Shown: positions 11,401-23,763, numbered from the stretch's first letter. The stretch is 64,000 nt of DNA from Stereum hirsutum FP-91666 SS1 (GCF_000264905.1 NW_006763137.1:1730943-1794942); one strand, 5' to 3'. Notes: generated from the letters alone by a model not told the origin. Numbers and translations: made by a program.

Positions 11401-14400
11401 ACGCTCACGGGCTTGTTGAAGGCGATTAGCTTCTTGGATGGAGAGGAGGCGCAGAATGTGTTGACGGTAGGCCTATTTTCTGTATCATTTCCTTACTGCA
11501 GTGTGGCTTATATTCTGGTATAGCATGTCCCTGTTGCAAGTTTTGCTTCGTCCATCTTGTCCTCGAAGGATCACCCAACGCTCGTCATCGGCGCTCTGCA
11601 GCTCGTCGAACTCCTCCTCATCAAAGTCCCAGACGAATATCGTGCCGCGTTCCGCCGCGAGGGTGTCTTCCACGAAATGGAGACGCTCGCCTCGCGTACC
11701 CTTCTTACTTCCAAATCAAAAGAGAAGGAAAAGGACAAAGACAAGGACGGCTCCTCGGATTCCACTTCTGCTCCTGCTGGCGGCTCCGAAAATCAGTCTG
11801 CCAACGCGGCGTCGGCGTCGACGCCCACCGCGGCACCAACCCTGCCTACGTCGGTCCCAATACCGATCTCGGCGGCTCTGGCGGCTTCGATGCCCGGGTT
11901 CAAGAAATTGTCGAGCATGAGTTTGGACCCGGAAGATGCGGTGACGTTGAGGGCAAGGGTGATCAAGTTTAAGTATCTCTCTGGGAAGGATAATAGAGAT
12001 GCGGACGACGTATTTTCGGTGTTGAGGAAGTTGGTGGAGAGGATTGGGGAAGAGGGGAAAGACAGGGATGTGGTTATGGGTGAGACGGGAGGAGCGGAGA
12101 GAGAGAAGGAGAAGGATATGATGGGTGCGTTGAAGGAGCTGGCGGCGCTGTTCGCTTCGGCGAATACGGCGGTTTCGAGCTTCGAGCTTTTACAGAGTGG
12201 GGTGATCGATGCGTTGTTATTGTTCGCGACGGATAAAGAGAGGAGCTGTGAGTCTTTCCGCATTTTCGTTTAGCTCGAGCTCTCTACTCATTGCGTTGGA
12301 ATATTTTTTGGTAGTGTCTGTGGAGCGGAGGCAGGAGATGTTGATGGAGGCGTTTGCGCCGAAGAAGGCGAAAGGTTACGGGACGCCACAGTCGCCCCTT
12401 GCGGTCTTCGTCAAGAAGTTGCAGGAGAGTCTCACTAGGATGGAGTCGTTTGATGTAGTCACCGTGTCCCAAGGCATCGATGGTCCGTATTCGACTTTTC
12501 AGTTCCTTTTCGGCAAACATACTCAATATCTCGCATTATTCAGATACTAAGCGAAGCAGCTCACCATCCCTCCTCGCCCGGCAACTGCGCCTTCGCCTCG
12601 TCGGTGCTGAAGGCTCTGACATCCCTCGTAGCTTCAACAACATCGTCGTCTCCATCCACGCCATCGCCACATTCCAAGCTCTGCACGACTATCTCCGCCC
12701 GCGCGTTTCGGGTCTCTCCTACAGTGGCCCACGTCTCTCAGGCATGCTCGCCGCCTTAGCATCTAATCTCGCGTCGACTTCGTCCGCTGCAGCTGCTACA
12801 GCCGGTGCATCAAGTAGCTCGACGACGGAGTTGAGGGCTTCGAAGCCTACTACACCAGGAGAACCCAGTGGAGGCTCGAGTGTACCTGCTGGCTCTTGGA
12901 TGGCTGCTACTGCTTCGTCATCTGCATCTGTTCCAGCAGCAGCATCTTCGTCAGCGTCAGCTGGTCCGTCCGGGTCGACGTCGACGCTCGGGAGGAGGCG
13001 GAGTATGAGATTGAGCGCAAAGAATGCCGGTACTTCCGACTCGACCAACGCTGATTCCTCTGCTTCTACCTCCGCACCAACGTCTGCTTTGGCACCTCCA
13101 CCAGCACCCGCACCTCCAGCAGATGAAGCAGGTCCTAGTACGAGTGCCGCTGCTGTACCACCGTCGAGCACCGTCTCGGAACCGACGGGCGAGCCTGCGC
13201 CGAGCGAAACTGTGGTGAACGATAATGAAGACCCTGAACATGACCATGAGCCAGACCCAGATCATGATCATGACCATGACCACGACCATGAGCTCGATCC
13301 GGAGTTGGGCGCGGACTTCACGGATGATGAGGTTGATGCTGAGGTGTTTGATGAGGAGATGGACCCGGACAATTCGGTTACGGAGAAGACTGTGAATCTC
13401 TCTGTTGCGGATGGTTAGTGCTGTCTTCGCTTCGACTGTTGTCGTGTTCTGACTTGCTCTTATCTATAGACGGATCCAAGATCGAAGCCCAGACCCCCGA
13501 TGGTACACGAGTAGGAACACCGAGAGAAGCTCCTCCACCCACACCTACGCCGCGAAGCATCGCAGCAGGCAAGAGCTCATATGCCGCCGCTTTGAAGACG
13601 AAACCGTCGGATTGGCACCTCGAGTTCTCGATGGATGAGCATACACTTCCGCTGGACCTTACGATCTATGGAGCAATCCATCAACATGAACTCAGGAAGA
13701 AGGCGGCTGGGAATCCGTCGTCGCTTCCACCGAGTTTACTGTGGCAGGGGATATACACGGTGAAGTTCAAGAAGGTTCCGGGGCCTGCGCCGTCTGCCGC
13801 TGAAGGTACGTTTTGCGTGTGCTTACCCACTGTTAAAATGCTGATCTAGCAGATTGTATAGGTCGTCTCGATGGTGCGGAGTCGTCAAGGAGCCGGTCGC
13901 CTACGCCTTCATTATCGTCGCTTCCTGAGGATGCGCCACACGCTAAGATCCTGCGCCTGCTTCGGGTACTGCACAAGCTGAGCGTGAAGGAGGCTGAGCG
14001 GCCCGTGTTTTCTAGTCGGGGTTTGCCAGAGTCGGCGTTCGTGAACAACAAGTTGACTGCGAAATTGACTCGTCAATTGGAGGAGCCTATGATTGTCGCC
14101 AGGTACGAATATATTCTTTTTGCAGCAGGCAGTTCTAGTCACTCACTTGTCATGTCTTTAGTCAATGCCTCCCGGACTGGGCTCTGGACCTTCCTCAGCA
14201 CTTCCCCTTCTTGTTCCCCTTTGCTACTCGCTACAACTTCCTCCAGTCCACCTCGTTTGGCTACGCCCGGCTTATTCTCAAGTGGCAGAGTCAAGCGGCC
14301 AGAGGACAAGACAGCTCGCGGAGGGACGACAACGTTGGTTTCCTTGGACGTCTGCAGCGGCAGAAGGTTAGGATTTCGCGCAAGCATATACTCGAGTCCG

Positions 14401-15823
14401 CCATGAAGGTCTTCGAACTCTATGGCTCGTCGTCCTCCATTCTCGAGGTTGAATACTTCGAGGAAGTCGGCACGGGTCTCGGCCCCACTCTTGAATTCTA
14501 CTCGCTCGTCTCCAAAGAGTTCGCGAGGAAAGACCTGAAGATCTGGAGGGACGAGGACCCTAGTCGGTCGGGTACTCACGTCTTCCATCCGAAGGGATTG
14601 TTCCCTGCGCCGATCAGCCCGGAGGATATCGCGAACGATGGAGGGCAGAAGAGGACGCATATCATTCGGGTGATCGGGCAGTTTGTGGCGAAGGCGATGT
14701 TGGATTCCAGGATCATAGATATGTCGTTTAATAAGGTGTTTTTGAGGATCGTACTCGGGGAGGAGATACCGTTGACGATCGAGTCGTTGAAGGTGGGTCA
14801 TACTTCTATTATATGCTTGGATGTTTTCTGACTGTGGATGTGTTCGGTAGTTGGTCGACCTCGATTTGGCAAACTCGCTCGAGAAGCTGCGCGGATTTGC
14901 GAACACTGCCAAGGATGGTCGTCGCGATAAAGTAAGTTTCTTCTTTCCACGCTGTTGAGGCCATTTACTGACATATAATCCAGTTACAGGAACTCGTTCA
15001 AGCTGAAGTCGACATCGAAGACCTTGCTTTGGACTTCACCGTCCCCGGATACGACATAGAGCTTCGGGTACGTTATCGCATAATTGATGATAGGAGGGTT
15101 TCTCACACATGCTCCTTCACCTCTGTAGTCGGATGGCAAGAACACCCCCGTCACCAAGGATAACGTCGAGGAATATATTCAGGAAGTCATCGACGCTATC
15201 ATTGGGCATGGTGCCAAGCTCCAGGCCAAAGCCTTCAAGGATGGTTTCTCCAAGGTCTTCCCCATCACCGATCTGCAAGCCTTTACCGTGGACGAGCTCA
15301 TCATGCTGTTCGGTAACTCCGACGAGGACTGGAGTAGCGAGAGTACGTCTCTTGTCCATTCACTTCCGGCGGTACTGGGCATAAGCTAACTTGGCTGGTC
15401 ATTTGACAGCTTTGAGCGAGGCGTTGAAGGCGGATCACGGCTTCAACGTTGAGAGCCGGGCGATCAGGAGTCTCATTGAAATTATGAGCGATTATGATGC
15501 TTCTGCACGTCGCGAGTACCTTCAGTTTATCACCGGTAGTCCTAAATTACCCATCGGAGGTACGTGTATGCCATTGATCTCCGGGCGCTCCTTGCATGGA
15601 CTCACCCGTCTCCAATTATTCTTCAGGTTTCCGTGGCCTGAATCCACCGTTGACGGTTGTGCGCAAGCCTCACGAGGCGCCACTCTCAGCGGACGACTAC
15701 CTTCCCTCTGTGATGACTTGCGTTAACTACCTCAAGTTGCCAGAATACAGCACGAAGGAAGTCATGCGGGAGAAGCTGCGTGTCGCGATGAAGGAGGGCG
15801 TTGGGAGCTTCCATCTTTCTTAG
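8494..15823 (+). CDS. UFD4: HECT E3 ubiquitin ligase, UFD4/TRIP12 family
   Basis: Sixteen exons: 8494-8858, 8976-9206, 9382-10201, 10260-10929, 10988-11466, 11524-12247, 12315-12482, 12544-13413, 13470-13805, 13862-14102, 14162-14792, 14851-14931, 14984-15067, 15129-15342, 15410-15559, 15627-15823; 2,086 aa. Ufd4 extends ubiquitin chains on ubiquitin-fusion and N-degron substrates. The N-terminal ~300 residues are disordered, with Ser/Thr/Arg-rich then acidic Asp/Gly-rich blocks. Armadillo-like repeats follow (e.g. [33 protein letters not shown]). Low-complexity linkers include an Asp-His repeat at about 13230-13290. The C-terminal HECT domain spans about 14160-15823, with the catalytic cysteine in [17 protein letters not shown]. 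It ends in FHLS. The start follows a leader without an upstream in-frame ATG that adds conserved sequence. Confidence 0.93.
13230..13295 (+). repeat. In-frame Asp-His dipeptide repeat in the HECT ligase
   Basis: Imperfect repeats of the six-base unit CATGAC encode alternating Asp and His (with some Glu and Pro) inside the disordered linker before the HECT domain. Such units can expand or contract by slippage. Asp/His tracts can bind divalent metal, but that is only a possibility here. Confidence 0.7.
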
Positions 15824-16448
15824 GTTTTCCATGTCGAGTGTCGAGTGTAGGAGAAATGGGTGCGATGACGAAGAAGTAGTACTGACATTGTTTTTCTCTC
15901 CGTCTCAGTCCGTCTGTCTCGTTGCATGGTTCCGTCGTCGTCGTCGTTTAATGTATTATCGCTAAAGTCACATTCATTGTCTCCCTTTTCCCTTCAATGA
16001 CCCTCTTCTTTCTGTCTGCTACGGCTCATGATCAGAATTGAACCAACTACTACACCCACTTTCATGTGCTTTTATCATCCAGCTTCCTTCCTCAGGCTTC
16101 TCACATTTCCTTCTTCCGAGTTCTTCTGAGTGTTTTCCATCGTCAATGTAGTAGACTGCTCATCCATATTCTCCGTATTCCATTGTTGATGTTTGTTATA
16201 TACGTAATTCATGTTCATGACTGTGATAGTAGATTGTGTGCTTGAGATCCGCCATGCGAACTCTGTCAGACATGCCTGGTGAATTCAGAATGGCCCATCC
16301 TGCTCTCGAGAAAACTGAGTTGCGCCTCCTCTTAAATTTGGTGGCCTTCCTGAAGTGTGGCGCACCGGTGGCTGAGTCAGCTGTGTGGCCATCTCTTCGC
16401 CACACAACAGTCATGGGCGCGTACCGCGTCTTGTCCTAAACCACCACT
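15824..16448. other. Intergenic between HECT ligase and PHF5A
   Basis: About 625 bp, pyrimidine-rich at first (probably 3' UTR) and then the promoter of the PHF5A gene. No coding frame longer than 75 codons and no recognised RNA gene or repeat. Confidence 0.5.
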
Positions 16449-17171
16449 ATGTCGAAGCATCATCCCGGTACGTACTCCTTCGTTTCTGACGAATGCTGTT
16501 TATTGATTGCTGTAACTCTACCACCAGATCTTATTATGTGCAGGCGTCAGCCAGGCATCGGTACGTAGCTCGTCATCCAACAATACAGTATCTCATACTG
16601 ACTGACCAACATCCTCCTCTTCTTGTGCCCTTCAGCCATCGGTCGTCTATGCGAGAAATGTGACGGGAAATGGTAAGATAATTATTCTGTTGACATGTCC
16701 TATCCAGCCACGCTACGTTGCCTGTCCTTGACGAAAGTGTTTTGTGCCCCCCGTATTGATTCAAACAGCCCGGTATGTGACTCGTACGTTCGTCCCGAAA
16801 CGCTCGTCCGGATCTGTGATGAATGCAATTTTGGGACGTACGGTGGTCGTTGTATCATCTGTGGTTCTCCTGGTACGTCCCTGTGCATCTATTTTTCTTT
16901 TAATACACGGTTGTAACCTGAAACTCACGACCTACGCATGCATGTCTCTTTGTATGATCAGGTATCTCTGACGCATATTACTGCGCCGAATGCACGAGAC
17001 TGGAGAAGGATAGGGACGGATGCCCAAAGATCGTGAACCTAGGAGCCAGTCGAACGGATCTGTTCTACGAACGGCGTCGTCTCGGTGCGTCATCTCTCAT
17101 CTCGTGAAGTGTTGGGTGGTCCTAATGAAGTTCGTCGTGCGTATCCATGGACAGGCTTCAAGAAGGGCTAG
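16449..17171 (+). CDS. PHF5A: PHF5A, U2 snRNP SF3b subunit (Rds3 family)
   Basis: Six exons: 16449-16467, 16528-16560, 16636-16672, 16769-16872, 16962-17084, 17155-17171; 110 aa, exactly the length of human PHF5A. The protein is a three-zinc knot that sits in SF3b next to SF3B1 and helps hold the branch-point adenosine. It starts [16 protein letters not shown] and contains the CxxC pairs CEKC, CPVC, CDEC, CIIC and CAEC. It ends in GFKKG. The gene is remarkable for its size: the first coding exon is 19 nt and the last is 17 nt. No single open reading frame covers more than about a third of the protein, so automatic annotation could miss it. Identification is very strong because this protein is nearly invariant among eukaryotes. 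Confidence 0.97.
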
Positions 17172-17676
17172 TCATCTGTGGCTAGGAGCCTGCGGTGCTC
17201 GAATCCTTTCGATGGCCAACATACCGCGTGGAACACGTTCGCTCGGTCAAAATATTGCTGGATCCACCGTCAGCCGGACTCGGCTTTCCTCTTCACTAAA
17301 TCTTCCCATTTCGCCTGTCTGGTCTGTTTGAGATGTACCACGCTATCTGTAATATGACACCTTCATTGTTCTCCTAGATTATGTGACCGACCCGCTCTCG
17401 TCTCATAATAGCACAGCAACAGTCAGCAAAACAGGACACAATACGGCAACATACAGATCCTGGGGGCAACGTATCGTGAAATCATCTGTTTATGATCACC
17501 GACTCGTAAGACATACAACAGCAGAGCAAGTATATAGATATAGCTAGATAGACATAAGGACGAACCGTCCGATAGCAACAGCAGTAAAGAAACGCAGAAG
17601 TAATACAGTGCATGAGACTTCCATCGATGATCATTCAGAATAGGCATGTGCTTTCAAAGTAATGGTCTGTTCATGA
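17172..17676. other. Convergent 3' region between PHF5A and PB1-ZZ gene
   Basis: About 500 bp shared by the 3' ends of two facing genes. AT-rich with short direct repeats around 17520-17560. No gene or RNA feature recognised. Confidence 0.5.
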
Positions 17677-20600
17677 TCAATCTCTCGGGTAGTACACAGG
17701 TCCGTTCAGCACAGGCGGGCTCCCTGCCGGATTCTCCAAATCCGCGTAATGTCTGCACACAAACAGTACAACCACACGTCAGTCAGTCTTGGGGAACAAG
17801 AGAAGTAAGACGAGGAAAGTAAACGCACTTAAAGAGCCCGATGTCCACCGGGGCCTTGAACACCATGAAACAATGCGTCATATCGTGTTCGTCGATCGAC
17901 TCGCAATCCCCACAGAGATCCTTCGCGCAGTACACGCAACGGTACCATTTACCAACGATGGGCTCCATGTGACGATCGCAGAGTGCGGATTTGTGACGCA
18001 GGTCGCGGAGGTAGGCTGTTGGAAAGAGGGATACGTGAATCAGAGTGGTGGGACTTATTCAGAGGGGTTTGGGATGGCGATGGAGAGGTGAAGACTAACC
18101 AGAAGGATTGCGCGAGCTGGACGAAAGGCCGCCGGGAGGCCCCGCAGGCTCCTTATACAACTTCGGCAGGATAGGCAAAGACGACTGCAGCGGTCCAAGC
18201 TCGTCAACAGGGCGTGGAAGCTTGATGAAGATATGGAAGGCGTCGTGGACGTGGTAGGAGCTTTCTTCGCATGAAGAGCACTAAAATACCACACAATAAG
18301 GAATTGATCATCAATAACACCATTCAAAGAATTGGGTGGCGGAAAAAAAATTAGACATACCAGATTATACGAGATCGGCTTTCCAGGGCACGAGAGACAC
18401 TGATACCTAACCCCGACAATACTCTGTCCGCATGAGTCACAAAGCATGAGATGATCTTCGTCATCGTCGTCGGCTCCCATGCCCATGTCCCCATTCATCA
18501 CCGTCTTACCGAATACAGACGACGCGCTGCCCGGACTGGAGCGTGTGAGGCCGGCGGAACTTGGTGTGGCGACCTGTCCTCGGGCATGGTGAAGGCGATA
18601 CGCGCGACGTGAGACTGACATGACTTCGGTTGTGTTGAGCGGGGTGGGAATCTACATAAAACATTAGAATAAGAGTCGATATGGCATGATTGAGAGGGCG
18701 AAAAGAAGAATCGACCTTGAGCATGACATGCGACGAGTTATGTCCTCCATCTGACGAGTCAAGGTTCCCTGGCAGTCCAGCCGCCTCACAGTTGGCACAA
18801 ATGTCAACGTCCATGGTGGTACAGTCAATACATCTGAATCGAGCCCCGACGACGTCTTGCATGCAGCTGCAGATCCACACATAAATGGAACAAGATAGAT
18901 CGATAATCAGCATTGGATAAATATTTCGACGACGAGGGAGAATGAGTGGTGAGTAGATAAAATAAATATAATAAACTGACTGGAAGCATTTGACCCCGGG
19001 ATGCTTCAGCGCTACGCCACACGAATCCAGAAGACATTAGTATCATGGCTACCTGCCGCGCAGACCAGGTAGAGTTCCAAGGATCGATGAAACGTACAAG
19101 GTTCATCCGCAGCATCGAAGAATGCAGATGCATCCCCGTTCGAGCCTTGGCTCATCAGATCTGGGACACTCCTTGATCTGGCAGGTTTGTCTGGCATGGC
19201 GAGGAAAGCGTGGACGGGGTGAATGTTGTGCACATCGCTGATAACACGACGAAATTTTTTTGTAATTGAGTAATCGGTCTGATAGTTGTGGCGGTGAGGG
19301 GAGAAAGAACCTGATCACGTACTTGTAGCATGCTCGACAAAGTGTGAAGTTCTCGCAAGATGCACACTTGTACCGATTGCTGAATATCATAGACTGACAA
19401 CCCGAACACTTGCTTGTCTGCCCATCGTCTTGCACTGTCAACATTTAGTATGTTTATCCATCAGACATGACCCATGCACAGTAAAGACAATCGTAATACG
19501 ATGTACTCACCGACGTCCTCCCACCCGCTGAAGCCCCACATCTTCTCCAGATATGCATGTCTCAACGCTCCCTTCTGCTTCGGCGCACTCCTCCGCAACA
19601 CACTCAATTCTTGTTGCTCCAGGGGCGAGTTCGGACTATAACTCCCACTCCCATCGCCACTAAACCCACCAAATGACCCTGAACCCGACGTCAAAAACCC
19701 GTTAGCGTCAGCCTGAGTAGCACTGAACGAATGATTGACTCCTGATGACTGAATGCATGTTGCGCAGAGTTCATAGCCTTCTACGCGTGTGCCGAATGAT
19801 GAGCCAGAGGACTGTGAGCGATGTCCGTGCGTGTGTGAGAGATTAAGGGTTGAATTAGATGCTGCGGCTGAAATACCGGAGTTAGACCCAACAGCGGTAG
19901 TGGAAGGTGAGCTAGAGGGATGAAGTTTCAGATGTGGGGGACGGTTCGGAATCTGAGGAAGTTGTCTCGATTTGAAACCCGACCCTGAAGAGGAGTCTGT
20001 GTCGAAGCCTTGTAGAGTTGATATGGAGGAGGACGAAGCGTGGCCATAGTTTGGGGGTGGATAGGTCATACTGCTCCCGCTCTCGGACCCACCGCCAAAT
20101 ATGTCTCTGCCTTTGCCCTTTCCAACGGCAGCAAACGCCTTGAGCTCTGCGCGCCCCCAAGCTTTCTTCTCTCCGCAAGTCGTGCAGACATATCGCATTG
20201 TGTCGAGGATCTCGCCACATTCTGAACAGTCTGTGACCTCTTCTGGAACAAGCAACTCCGGCGGAATGCTGAATCCATCAGTAGTATGTGATTGATGGGC
20301 GAATGGAGGTGGCTGCGGCTGGTCCGAGTTGAACGAGAACGGATGTGAGCGTCGATAGGATGGTGTCTCTGATGAAGGTGGATAATCCGTCTGTGCAGAC
20401 GAGTCGAGAGTGGTGAGCGAAAATGGCCTATCCTTATGGACCCCATCAATCGGTGTCCCACCTGCCATGCTGGGACCGGCTTCGTAGCCTGCGTCTCCAT
20501 CGCCGTCCTGGTCGCGGAATGGATCGTCCGAGTCCCTCGAAGCCTCGGACATACCAGAGCCAGACTTGTATGCATAATAGTACTTGCCGCGATGGTCGAC

Positions 20601-21708
20601 TTCGAGCGAAAGATCGCCATCCATCGCTTCCGGGTCTGGGTCGGAGCCAGAACGAATGGTGTGATCGGTGTTGAGAGAGAAAGTGTCTGCTTCGGAGGAT
20701 GGAGAAGGAAGAGTCCCGAGTGTGGCTTTGATGACACGCATGGATTGGTCTTGTAGCCAGGCGGCGCCGCGCTCGTCCTGGAGGGGTGTACTGCCATAGG
20801 GAGAAGGAGATTGTGTGTTGCTCTGAAGCTTGAGACGCTCGAAGACTGCGGACGAGGACGGGTTTGTTTCGCCTCCACGGTAGGCTGCGGCGGGGGTACC
20901 GCTCGTGAGGGAGTCAGAGCGTGGGGGTGGGTTGAATTTATATGAGGATGAGCCGCTGGGATGAGCTGAATGGGCATCTGAGGCAGGAACGCCAAGGTAT
21001 CGTGAACCGTTCGAGGTAGATGGCGGTGGCGTCCCACGGTGGCGATCGGCAGGTGAGCGGGAACGACTGTCAAATATCTTCCTAAACAACGTCTCTTTCG
21101 GCCTCCTGGATCCCCCACGACTTCCTGTATCTCGGGAGCTAACCGTTACAGCATCGTCATCCGGAGGTTCGTCTGTCCGGGCACCCAAGGAGAAGGAGAA
21201 CTCGCTGCCACCCGGGAGCTGATACTCTTCAGCACTAGCGAGAGACGAAGAGTCTGACAGAGACGGCCCGTCATATTCAACATCGATTTGGAGTTTGACC
21301 GTTATCTTTCTGCTGAGAAAGCTTCGACCGGAGAGTATGGACGACGAAGATGACGTTGGGGCCTCGTCCGCACCCTGGTGGAAGTAACCGATGGCCTCTG
21401 CGAGATCAGCATCGTTTGTGATCTGCGTCTCCTCATCGTCATCGTCCTTCCACTTGAAAACGAACGGTCTTGCGGCGAGCATGAAAGCCTGCTCAGCCTA
21501 GTATACCAATGATACATATGTAAGCGATGAATCCCCAAAGAAGGATGGGTAAACTGGACGTTACTCGTTGCCTGAGGATGTCATATGTACAATTCCTGGC
21601 GGACTCGAAAGTGACCTTCTTGTTCCTGTTATTGAGGGCGCATTTCACGACGAGAGGCTTGTCGGGTTTGTCGCTAGCGAGGGATGAGCTGGACCCATAA
21701 GAGTTCAT
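17677..21708 (-). CDS. PB1 and multi-ZZ zinc finger protein, p62/NBR1-like
   Basis: Ten exons (minus strand): 21708-21565, 21497-19511, 19434-19323, 19237-19098, 19012-18982, 18866-18716, 18651-18361, 18280-18100, 18015-17829, 17752-17677; 1,099 aa. An N-terminal PB1 domain carries a basic patch (NNRNKKVTFE) and an acidic OPCA motif (WKDDDDEETQITNDADLAEA). A ~330-residue disordered Ser/Pro-rich region follows. Then come five ZZ-type fingers: one starting at DCSECGEILDT that is split by a ~135-residue insertion before YELCATC, then KCSGCQSMIF, KCFHCMQDVV, LCDSCGQSIV and the variant LCDRHMEPIV. PB1 plus ZZ domains is the layout of selective-autophagy receptors p62 and NBR1. I did not find an FW (four-tryptophan) domain. 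A possible Atg8-interacting motif YADL lies near the C-terminus, which is only an inference. Confidence 0.85.
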
Positions 21709-22510
21709 CGCCGTCGTCGTTGTCGACTTTCCTCTCGCTTTCCCACGAAGCGCCTCTCACAATCTGAATCTTACGGGCGCTAAAATTAGAGCTGTTTATC
21801 TGGGTTTACGTAAGGCACATTTTTTGTGGCGGTGACTTCCCTGTTCGAGTTTTGACGACGTCTTCCAAGTTCGCCGCTATCTTCGTCTTTTCTACGTTCC
21901 CTGTATCGGATATGTGCGAAAATGCCGGGTTATTCTTTGATATATTCCGTGGGGCTGCTATCTCATGACTGGCTTTGATACTCAACTTCGGCATCTTCGA
22001 GACATGTGCTCACAAATCGAAGTTGCTCTGGTCACCACTCGTATGGGCTGGACCAGCGCAATCCTTTCAGCCTTTTCCTCTGATCAAAGCTTTCCGTCCT
22101 CCTACCTTCGTCCGACGTGTCTAACTGCAACACATCTCACTTTGGACGAAACTCAGCTGTCAGACATCTCAGGCACTAGCTGGCTTGATTCATCCTGGTG
22201 TTCTTCAACAGGGCCATCTTCGAGATAGTGGAAACTACATCAATGAAGATGATTTCGCTTTAGCTCTATTGCGTTGTCTTCCAGTTTCCATACGAAAGCA
22301 TCGAGCCGGCCTCACTTGGGGCTCTCCTCGGCACCATTTTCTTGCCTCCCTGTGGCAGCGTCCGCGCGATTCTCAGCATTCCCCGAGCTTTATGCGACCA
22401 TAATCCTCTGTGCCTTTCCTCTCTTTGCGCCATATAAAAGTTTCATCATGATGTCTAATATTTATCACCGCCTTCTCTTCTTCGTCTTTCAAAACCAGTA
22501 ACTAATCGCT
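21709..22510. other. Divergent promoter region, PB1-ZZ gene and GH45 gene
   Basis: About 800 bp between divergent starts. Apart from the TATA box listed separately, there are only short, unrecognised frames. Regulation of the cellulase gene by carbon source would be expected to act through this region, but I could not identify a specific regulator site with confidence. Confidence 0.5.
22432..22440 (+). promoter_or_regulatory. TATA box of the GH45 endoglucanase gene
   Basis: ATATAAAAG lies 71 bp upstream of the ATG, a typical position for a TATA box of a strongly regulated secreted-enzyme gene in a filamentous basidiomycete. Transcription would start roughly 30 bp downstream. Confidence 0.6.
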
Positions 22511-23380
22511 ATGAAGCTTACGCTTTCGGTCTCGGTCGTGGCACTCTGTGTGCTGGCCAATGCTGCCTCCCTCGATCTCAACAATCGCGCCACGGGAGGA
22601 TACGTTCAGAATCCTAGCGGGTCTGCTTCTTTCACGCAATATACGGGATGTGGCCAGCCAGGTATGTGACCCCCACCATCATCTTCCAACAAAAGTCGCG
22701 TCAATCTGATAATCTTCCTCTCTTCCTCTCCCCCCGACCTCAGCTTGCGGCATCCCCGCCTCCGGCTTCACCGCCGCCATCTCCCAACTCGCCTTCGGGT
22801 CAGCCTCAGGTCTCGGCGCCGGCGACGCCTGCGGTCGCTGTTTCGCACTCACAGGAACCGCGGACCCGTACTCACCCTCGTACACCGGTCCGTTCGGTCA
22901 GAGCGTGGTCGTGAAGGTCACGGATTTGTGTCCGGCACCGGAGAATGAGCAGTGGTGTGGGCAGACGACGTCGAACCCGACGAACCAGTTTGGGGCGCCG
23001 GTCCAGTGCGTGTCTCTCCTCTTCTGTCTTTTTTGCCTCTTATTTGCGGTCCTATGAGGAGTCGACATCGGCTGATATAATGCGTTTTATGTAGCTTCGA
23101 CCTCTGCGAAGACACCGGCGCTGCCGCACAGTTCTTCCCCTCAGGCCACACCGCTCTTACGGGCAGCTTCTCCGAGGTTTCGTGCTCGGAGTGGTCTGGA
23201 TCTGATGGGGGTTCTCTGTGGAACGGGGCGTGTTTGAGCGGGGAGTCGGCCGCGTTGTGGCCCAGTGGCACCGGATGTGGTAACCAAGGTGAGTCTGCGT
23301 TTATGAGTGTTTTTATGTGGGGGAATGGGAGGGCGCAAGCTGACCTTTTTGTGTGATTGTGATTAGGAACGGCTCCCTGA
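22511..23380 (+). CDS. Secreted GH45 endoglucanase, subfamily C type (Cel45A-like)
   Basis: Four exons: 22511-22661, 22744-23005, 23095-23288, 23367-23380; 206 aa. The predicted enzyme cuts internal beta-1,4-glucosidic bonds. A signal peptide (residues 1 to about 18, MKLTLSVSVVALCVLANA) is followed by a single double-psi beta-barrel with many cysteines and no carbohydrate-binding module. It closely resembles Phanerochaete chrysosporium Cel45A. Asp140 in HFDLCEDTG corresponds to that enzyme's catalytic acid. Asn118, 22 residues earlier, corresponds to the Asn proposed there as an unusual base. The last coding exon is only 14 nt (GTAP-stop). Plant expansins share the fold, but the spacing of these residues and overall identity favour GH45. 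White- and brown-rot fungi both carry this family. Confidence 0.93.
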
Positions 23381-23763
23381 AAACAGACGTGATGATGTGA
23401 AACCTTGGATGGCCTATGTACCTAGTTTGGGGTCAGCTATGCGGCTCAGAAAATAAGGGTTGACTATCCGGATTGCTTGTTATTTGGTAATTATTCTAGT
23501 TGTTGCATGGACGGGAATCAAAACGGCCTGCTTGCTCGAATATTTTCGTGTTCATTCCGCCTGTGACTCGACGTGCTGGACCTAAGAGTGAAGATTCAAA
23601 GTGCTAAGGACTTCCGCTTGAAGGACCTCGCCCGTGAATATATCTTACAGTACTAATTTGTGCTGGTCACATCAGTGATATATGGGAATCGATATTTACA
23701 CAAAACTTCCAAATGTCCAACAAAAAGTCCACGTTCTTTCATCCCCCCTCATCCCATCTCATC
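23381..23763. other. Convergent 3' region, GH45 and palmitoyltransferase genes
   Basis: About 380 bp, AT-rich, with no recognisable gene. It should hold both polyadenylation regions. Confidence 0.5.
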
